A stretch of DNA of 45,463 nt, from assembly GCA_947307015.1 (NCBI GenBank), contig CAMZHV010000018.1:1-45463 (forward strand), read 5' to 3'. This stretch comes from an uncultured Prevotellaceae bacterium (GTDB taxonomy: Bacteria > Bacteroidota > Bacteroidia > Bacteroidales > Bacteroidaceae). Below are positions 42,201-45,463 of this stretch, piece after piece. Made by a program: the position numbers and the translations under genes. How positions within the stretch are numbered: position 1 is the first letter of the stretch; the number at the start of each line of letters is the position of its first letter. Below the pieces are notes generated by a model. It searched no databases. It had not been told where the DNA came from and saw only the letters and a list, made by a program, of their open reading frames with translations.

Positions 42201-44203
42201 TCTCCAGCCTGAGTGTAATCATTCCCTATTCCGCCGAAGGCTTCCCCCTCGCCCACGGGAGAGGGGGTTAGGGGGTGAGGCTTGGGTTTGAATGTCATCG
42301 CCAACTTAATGGTTTTAAACCCCTTATACCTTATATTACAAAGAATATCTAACTGCGTGTTCGTCAGCACCGGTTGCGGCAATCTCACCATCTTGCAGTT
42401 GCTCGCATCGGGGGTCAGGATGTTCGTTCCCACCGCGCCGATATACTCCGTCAGCGACATCACCAGCTCCTCGCGAATCGGGTCGATGGCGGGGTTGGTC
42501 ACCTGCGCAAACTGCTGACGGAAGTAGTTGAACAGCACCTGCGGACGATCTGAGATAACAGCCAACGGCGTGTCGTTGCCCATCGCCGCCACCGGCTCCT
42601 GTCCGGCTGTCGCCATCGGAATGATGGTCTTGTCGATGTCCTCCTGACCGAAGCCGAAGGTCATCAGCTTCTGCTGAAGGTTCTTCACGCCGTTCTCCAC
42701 GTGGCGACCGCTCTTCAACTTCTCCAACTGGATGCGGTTCGTCTGCAGCCACTCGCGGTAGGGATGCGCTTTGGCTAACTGCTCCTTGATTTCGCCGTCG
42801 TAGTAAATCTTACCTTCTTGCGTGTCTATCAGCAGAATCTTACCCGGCTGCAGACGGCCTTTGCTCACCACGTCGCTCGGCTCGAAGTCCATCACGCCGA
42901 CCTCAGAGGCCACAATTATCATGCCCTGCTTCGTAATCGTGTAACGACTAGGGCGCAGACCGTTTCTGTCAAGCATACCGCCCGCGTAGCGACCATCTGA
43001 GAACAGCAAAGCAGCAGGACCGTCCCACGGCTCCATCAGAATCGAATGGTATTCGTAGAACGCCTTCAAATCCTCAGAAATCGGATTCTTGTCGTTGAAG
43101 CTCTCCGGCACCAAGATTGCCATCGCCTGCGGCAACGAGAGGCCGCTCATCATCAGGAACTCAAACACATTATCGAGCGAAGCCGAGTCGCTCATATTCG
43201 GCTGAACTATCGGCGACATATCGGCCCCCCATGTGGTGGCCCCCCCTACTGCCCCCGAGGGGGCTTCATTTGTTTTGCTCACAGGGGTCACAGGTATCGT
43301 AGCCCCCTCGGGGGCTGAATGGGGGGCCACCACCTTGCCTCCTAACAACACGCTCTCACGTGCCTTCATCCATCCGCGATTGCCGCGAATGGTGTTAATC
43401 TCGCCGTTGTGCGCCAGCAAACGGAACGGCTGTGCCAGCGACCATGTGGGGAATGTGTTGGTTGAGAAACGCGAGTGTACCAGCGCCAGGCCGCTCGTGA
43501 AATAGGGGTTCGACAAGTCTGGGAAATATCTTCGCAGCTGACCGCTCGTCAGCATACCCTTATAAATGAGATTCTTCGAGGAAAGGGAGCAAATGTAAGC
43601 CTCACCCCCGACCCCTCTCCCGTGGGCGAGGGGAGTAGACGCCTTTGTCATTTCGGCTATACGGTTCTCAATCCTTTTCCTAACTTTATATAATGTACGG
43701 TCAAGCTCCGACACATCCCCCTGAATGATACTACTCCCCTCGCCTCTAGGAGAGGGGTCGGGGGTGAGGCTAGTTGTTATAAATATTTGCTTTATCTCCG
43801 GCTCCACTTCCCTTGCTGCATCGCCCAGCACCTCTGGGCATGTCGGCACCGTGCGCACATGCATCAGCTGCAAACCCTCGCGCTCAATCTCCTCAATCAT
43901 CACGCTCAGGATCTGCTCCTGCGCCTTCTCATCCTTCGGCAGGAACACCAAGCCTGTTCCGTATGTGCCCTTCTCCGGCACAGGAATGCCCTGCAACAGA
44001 ATGAATTCGTGCGGAATCTGCACCATGATACCAGCACCGTCGCCTGTCTTATCGCGCGTCTCAGCGCCGCGATGCTCCATGTTCTCCAGCACCCGCAGTG
44101 CGTTATCCACCAGCTCGTGGCTCTTGCCACCGTGGATATTCACCACCATGCCCACACCGCAGGCATCGTGCTCGTAAGCTTCTTGATATAATCCCTGATT
44201 CAT
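39218..44203 (-). CDS. gltB: Glutamate synthase large subunit GltB carrying eight in-frame repeat insertions
   Basis: 1661 residues against about 1500 for the family. Converts glutamine plus 2-oxoglutarate to two glutamates. The Ntn-type amidotransferase begins at Cys15 after a short propeptide (H-D-A/C-G-V-G). The FMN synthase domain and the 3Fe-4S cluster C-V-M-M-R-K-C-N-T-N-T-C-P follow, then the C-terminal GXGXG beta-helix (G-L-S-G-G-R-I; G-G-L-A-Y-V-Y-D). Repeat arms fall at about residues 145-158, 189-202, 291-324, 641-655, 704-717, 868-890, 954-979 and 1315-1350, adding roughly 175 residues. All keep the frame and all core motifs I can check are intact, so the enzyme is probably functional with surface loops. 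Operon with gltD. Confidence 0.95.
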   Translation of the reverse strand: MNQGLYQEAYEHDACGVGMVVNIHGGKSHELVDNALRVLENMEHRGAETRDKTGDGAGIMVQIPHEFILLQGIPVPEKGTYGTGLVFLPKDEKAQEQILSVMIEEIEREGLQLMHVRTVPTCPEVLGDAAREVEPEIKQIFITTSLTPDPSPRGEGSSIIQGDVSELDRTLYKVRKRIENRIAEMTKASTPLAHGRGVGGEAYICSLSSKNLIYKGMLTSGQLRRYFPDLSNPYFTSGLALVHSRFSTNTFPTWSLAQPFRLLAHNGEINTIRGNRGWMKARESVLLGGKVVAPHSAPEGATIPVTPVSKTNEAPSGAVGGATTWGADMSPIVQPNMSDSASLDNVFEFLMMSGLSLPQAMAILVPESFNDKNPISEDLKAFYEYHSILMEPWDGPAALLFSDGRYAGGMLDRNGLRPSRYTITKQGMIIVASEVGVMDFEPSDVVSKGRLQPGKILLIDTQEGKIYYDGEIKEQLAKAHPYREWLQTNRIQLEKLKSGRHVENGVKNLQQKLMTFGFGQEDIDKTIIPMATAGQEPVAAMGNDTPLAVISDRPQVLFNYFRQQFAQVTNPAIDPIREELVMSLTEYIGAVGTNILTPDASNCKMVRLPQPVLTNTQLDILCNIRYKGFKTIKLAMTFKPKPHPLTPSPVGEGEAFGGIGNDYTQAGEDLRNALDKLCKDAEAAVDNGYNYIILTDKIDDAEVSTPLAHGNGVGGEAGGGSAFIPSLLAVSAVHHYLISVGKRVQTALIVESGEIREVMHAALLLGYGASALCPYMTFAVLDDLVKRGKIQEEYATAEKNYIKAVDKGLKKIMSKMGISTIRSYRGAKIFESIGLSEDLLRRYFGTEVSTIGGIGLKEIARDAIRLHEAPLLSPQGGKNTSSLGEDGKGLLPNNGQFSWRKDGILHAWNPETIANLQIATRLGSYKKFKEWAKMVDEKEKPIFLRDFLTFKKASTPLASKAPLAHGRGAGGEAGIGGEASPIPLDEVEPVESIVRHFVTGAMSFGALSIEAHEALALAMNKLGTRSNTGEGGEDNARYHSDVDGVSLSSKTKQIASGRFGVTAEYLVNAEEIQIKVAQGAKPGEGGQLPGFKVNDIIAKTRNAIPGISLISPPPHHDIYSIEDLAQLIFDLKNINPEAAVSVKLVAESGVGTIAAGVAKAKADLIVISGSEGGTGASPASSMRFAGISPEIGLAETQQTLVRNGLRNQVRLQTDGQLKTAKDVIIMAMLGADEFSFGTLPLIVLGCVMMRKCNTNTCPMGVATQNPELRKHFEGRAEYVVNYFTFLAEQVREYLAEIGVKHLKDIIGRTDLIEVKTLSPLSRKGEESSGLREADTAPALPSLTGGGGGGSSKWATIDFGRLLHKPESDKPLYWDRGAYTKVSGVKDEEIIRAAEKAIDHQEEVTLDYAIKNTDRAVGTMLSGVIAKKYGEAGLPDGTINIKFKGSAGQSFGAFAVKGLNLKLEGETNDYFGKGLSGGRISILPPARRSEDFRAEENIIAGNTGLYGATSGELYINGKVGERFGVRNSGAIAVIEGAGDHCCEYMTGGRVVVLGKTGRNFAAGMSGGLAYVYDPDHTFDYFCNMDMVELSLVEDSVSRKELLELIRQHYLHTGSALAGRMLDDWHRYIEDFIQVTPIEYKRVLEEEKMKKLHEKIADIQRDY
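40153..40261. repeat. Inverted arm pair in gltB (residues about 1315-1350)
   Basis: Left arm 40153-40190 (AAGACCCACCCCCGCCCC...), right arm about 40227-40261 (...GGAGAGAGGGTCTT). The segment between has a CCTCA...TGAGG hairpin. Encodes L-S-P-L-S-R-K-G-E-E-S-S and L-P-S-L-T-G-G-G-G-G-G-S-S. Confidence 0.85.
41267..41343. repeat. 41-bp arm nested inside another arm in gltB (residues about 954-979)
   Basis: The outer arm begins AGCCTCACCCCCGATCCC (41267-41284) and resumes TAGAGGCGAGGGGAGTAG (41326-41343). Between them sits a second arm, 41285-41325, exactly 41 bp (GGCCTCACCCCCAGCCCC...). Encodes S-T-P-L-A-S-K-A-P-L-A-H-G-R-G-A-G-G-E-A and onward. Confidence 0.85.
41535..41600. repeat. Closely spaced inverted arm pair in gltB (residues about 868-890)
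   Basis: Left arm 41535-41565 (AGCCCTTTCCCATCCTCGCC...), right arm 41571-41600 (TTCCCCCCTTGGGGGG...GGGGGGCT), only about 5 bp apart. Encodes A-P-L-L-S-P-Q-G-G-K-N-T-S-S-L-G-E-D-G-K-G-L. Confidence 0.8.
42053..42093. repeat. 41-bp arm in gltB (residues about 704-717)
   Basis: GGCCTCACCCCCGACCCCAT...GGCGAGGGGAGTAG. Encodes S-T-P-L-A-H-G-N-G-V-G-G-E-A. Opposite in orientation to the arm at 42241-42282, with native gltB sequence between. Confidence 0.85.
42241..42282. repeat. 42-bp arm in gltB (residues about 641-655)
   Basis: CTTCCCCCTCGCCCACGGGA...GGGGGTGAGGCT, reverse orientation to its neighbour. Encodes P-H-P-L-T-P-S-P-V-G-E-G-E-A. Confidence 0.85.
43233..43333. repeat. Inverted pair of 33-bp arms in gltB (residues about 291-324)
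   Basis: Left arm 43233-43265 (GTGGTGGCCCCCCCTACTGC...) and right arm 43301-43333 (...GGGGGGCCACCAC). Reverse-complement identity is total except for a 5-bp middle block; each has the hairpin AGCCCCCTCGGGGGCT or a near copy. The 35 bp between encodes I-P-V-T-P-V-S-K-T-N-E. This is a distinct arm subtype. Confidence 0.88.
43598..43638. repeat. 41-bp arm in gltB (residues about 189-202)
   Basis: AGCCTCACCCCCGACCCCTC...GGCGAGGGGAGTAG. Encodes S-T-P-L-A-H-G-R-G-V-G-G-E-A. Inverted relative to the arm at 43731-43771; 36 of 41 bases match. Confidence 0.9.
43731..43771. repeat. 41-bp arm in gltB (residues about 145-158)
   Basis: CTACTCCCCTCGCCTCTAGG...GGGGGTGAGGCT. Encodes S-L-T-P-D-P-S-P-R-G-E-G-S-S. 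Partner of 43598-43638 across 92 bp of native gltB sequence. Confidence 0.9.
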
Positions 44204-44274
44204 TTTCTTATCTTACAATTTACAAATTGACTACTTTTTGCTCCTTTTGCTGCCATTTTATCAAAACAACGGTG

Positions 44275-44282
44275 CAAAATTA
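44275..44282 (-). promoter_or_regulatory. Candidate -7 box of gltB-gltD
   Basis: The minus strand reads TAATTTTG (TAnnTTTG), 71 bp upstream of the gltB ATG at 44203. A TTTG at 44299-44302 is only 16 bp away, so the -33 element is uncertain. Confidence 0.5.
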
Positions 44283-44398
44283 CCTCATTTTGTCATCGCA
44301 AACAAGAAATCTGAATCAAAATGCACATTTCCCATCCCTTTTTCTTGATTTATGTCACCTCCCCGCCCCATTTCCCCTGCAAAATGTATCGTTTCATC

Positions 44399-44590
44399 CC
44401 ATGCACGCTGCAAGGCGCAAAAAGATTGTCGGATTTGGCCTCGCAGAGAGAATGGCCAAATCCGACATTTGGAAAACGCCGTGCACCGTGCAGGGCCGTT
44501 TCCGACAGTCAAAAATCGCCTTGCAGCGTGCAAGGCCCGATCCGACAGCCCGTCAGCACCCTGCAGCGTGCAGGGGCTCATTCGACGTCC
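44399..44590. repeat. 40-bp tandem array, about 4.8 degenerate units
   Basis: Units start at 44399, 44439, 44479, 44519 and 44559, exactly 40 bp apart. A typical unit is CC, an imperfect palindrome (TTGCAGCGTGCAAG), GCC, 4 bases, TCCGACAG, then about 10 variable bases. Units 3-5 are the best preserved. The last unit runs into the stop codon of the DUF6261-like gene. Confidence 0.85.
44418..44466 (-). terminator. Terminator of the DUF6261-like gene
   Basis: Perfect 13-bp stem GTCGGATTTGGCC (44428-44440) / GGCCAAATCCGAC (44454-44466). On the minus strand it is followed by AATCTTTTTG. It lies about 110 bp beyond the stop codon and within the 40-bp array. Confidence 0.7.
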
Positions 44591-45384
44591 TCGGCGTTCA
44601 CCGTCGGCGTGTCCGTGCCGCCAGCGGGCGTGGTCGCCGTCGTGCCGTCGCCCTGCTTCGATGCCGGCTGTGCGGCCACAAGGCGGTAATGCTCGATGAC
44701 ACCGCAAATATCCTGAACCGCCTGCGCCACCACTTCGCTCGACTGGATGCGGTTGACGGCATTCACCTGACGAATGGCGTCGGTCAGCGTCTGCACAATC
44801 TGCTTGCACAGCTGCAGCGCCGTGTCGTCGCCCTTCTGTGCGATGCGCTGGCCGCGCGTCTGCTCACGCTCGGCAATCACGTTCGCCACAATCTCGTTGG
44901 CCGTGAAGATGCCCGTGGCGATGCGGTCCAGGCCCAGCGTCTCCAAAGCCGTGGCGTTGGCCTCCACGCCGAGGTCGCGGCGCAAGCCCTCCAGCTCCAT
45001 CGTCTCCTTCGACAGCTCGTGGCGATACACGCCCTTGTAAGCATTCATCGTCGGGCGCAGTTGCAGCGCAGCCTTGTAGAGCGGGTCGGTAGGATCCAGC
45101 TGCATCACGTAGTGCCAGGCGTACCACAGCGCCTTCCACAGCGCGTCGCGCTTCGTGTCGGCCTTTTCAATTTCGGGCGTCTCGTCGAAGGCGCGCGGCA
45201 GGTTGATGAACTCCGACAAGCGGTTCACCTCCTCCTGCAGTTGCGGCCCGATTTCCGTCAGCGCCAAGTTGTTGAAGCCGTGACGTGCCATCACCTTCAG
45301 CACGCTCAGTGCGTAGTTCAGGAAAGCTCCCTGCGTCAGCGCAGACCCCGTCCATTCGGGGATTTCCAGTTTCTTTGTTGACAT
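44578..45384 (-). CDS. DUF6261-like protein, unknown function
   Basis: 268 residues, soluble, mostly helical, no signal peptide. N-terminus M-S-T-K-K-L-E-I-P-E-W-T-G-S-A. The middle has E-T-L-G-L-D-R-I-A-T-G-I-F-T-A-N-E-I-V-A-N-V, and the C-terminus is a low-complexity Thr/Ala/Gly tail (T-T-A-T-T-P-A-G-G-T-D-T-P). It resembles the DUF6261 family common in Prevotella and Bacteroides, often found near repeats or mobile DNA; no function is assigned to my knowledge. The tail's final codons overlap the 40-bp array. Upstream is an A/T-rich leader with no exact -7 box in view; the sequence ends 79 bp beyond the start. Confidence 0.7.
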   Translation of the reverse strand: MSTKKLEIPEWTGSALTQGAFLNYALSVLKVMARHGFNNLALTEIGPQLQEEVNRLSEFINLPRAFDETPEIEKADTKRDALWKALWYAWHYVMQLDPTDPLYKAALQLRPTMNAYKGVYRHELSKETMELEGLRRDLGVEANATALETLGLDRIATGIFTANEIVANVIAEREQTRGQRIAQKGDDTALQLCKQIVQTLTDAIRQVNAVNRIQSSEVVAQAVQDICGVIEHYRLVAAQPASKQGDGTTATTPAGGTDTPTVNAEDVE

Positions 45385-45463
45385 AGTTGTTTCTTTTTTT
45401 GATGTGAATAAATTTGTTGTTTCTAAATGTTTGATGTGTCGATGGCTCCGTCTATGGGAGCCG

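Larger units (their letters stand above)
44204..44577. other. Region upstream of gltB: promoter box, hairpin and 40-bp tandem array
   Basis: No gene seen. It holds the gltB -7 box, a 30-bp segment (44341-44371, TTCTTGATTTATGTCACCTC...) that resembles 36513-36541 with a few mismatches, and the tandem array from 44399. The terminator of the DUF6261-like gene lies in the array. Confidence 0.6.

Noticed and set aside
43598..43771. GC-rich hairpins in gltB as transcription terminators
   Set aside because: They lie inside an intact reading frame and lack T-tracts on the coding strand.
39083..43771. Assembly errors or frameshifts as the cause of the GltB insertions
   Set aside because: Insertions differ in sequence, recur in other genes and all keep the frame; random assembly faults would break it.
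44098..45381. Plus-strand ORF of 427 codons over the gltB upstream region and the DUF6261-like gene
   Set aside because: It runs through the tandem array and antisense to a plausible gene, and its sequence is Arg/His/Leu-rich without domains.

Overview
This window is chromosomal DNA of a Bacteroidales bacterium, most likely a Prevotellaceae member. The evidence is TAnnTTTG-type -7 promoter boxes, no clear Shine-Dalgarno sequences, a C10/BspA-type secreted peptidase with a Por-like C-terminal tail, the glsA-glsB glycine-lipid pair, and the Bacteroidetes order of the division/cell-wall (dcw) cluster. I see no tRNA, rRNA, CRISPR array or intact mobile element. The species is an inference.

Layout. 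1-3.1 kb: the 3' part of a GH2 beta-galactosidase-like enzyme, then an iron-type alcohol dehydrogenase with a terminator. 3.2-4.0 kb (minus): a chimeric ORF joining a decayed PDDEXK_2/Rpn nuclease N-terminus to the C-terminus of a ComM-like AAA ATPase. 4.35-9.1 kb (minus): a 1586-residue C10 peptidase with BspA-type leucine-rich and MBG domains. 9.3-11.1 kb: hemolysin III/PAQR membrane protein, a DUF4332 helix-hairpin-helix protein and greA. 11.1-13.35 kb (minus): a small secreted protein, glsA and glsB in one probable operon. 13.6-29.1 kb: dcw cluster rsmH-ftsL-ftsI-murE-mraY-murD-ftsW-murG-murC-ftsQ-ftsA-ftsZ, with no mraZ in front and no murF. 29.3-32.2 kb: an OmpA-family protein and two paralogous lipoproteins with coiled-coil and collagen-like GKDGxDG tracts. 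32.4-36.3 kb: a GNAT-fold protein, parE and coaD. 36.4-37.6 kb: gene-poor, with a toxin-antitoxin pair whose toxin frame is broken and several small repeats. 37.6-44.2 kb (minus): gltB and gltD. 44.2-45.4 kb: a 40-bp tandem array and a DUF6261-like gene.

The most striking feature is a family of short GC-rich repeats. Each is an arm of about 33-41 bp carrying its own internal hairpin, and arms usually occur as head-to-head inverted pairs. They lie inside or at the edges of conserved housekeeping genes. gltB carries arms at eight sites, all in frame, lengthening it to 1661 residues; gltD, parE, coaD and the beta-galactosidase carry more. Some encode Gly/Ser-rich linkers such as GQGGGS or GGGGGGSS; others encode Pro-rich peptides such as LTPDPSPRGEGS. 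At parE, coaD and gltD the start codon lies between two arms, so these proteins begin with an element-associated extension; the parE and coaD extensions are nearly identical in DNA. One 41-bp arm appears nested inside another. The 15-kb dcw cluster has none. I know no established name for this family.
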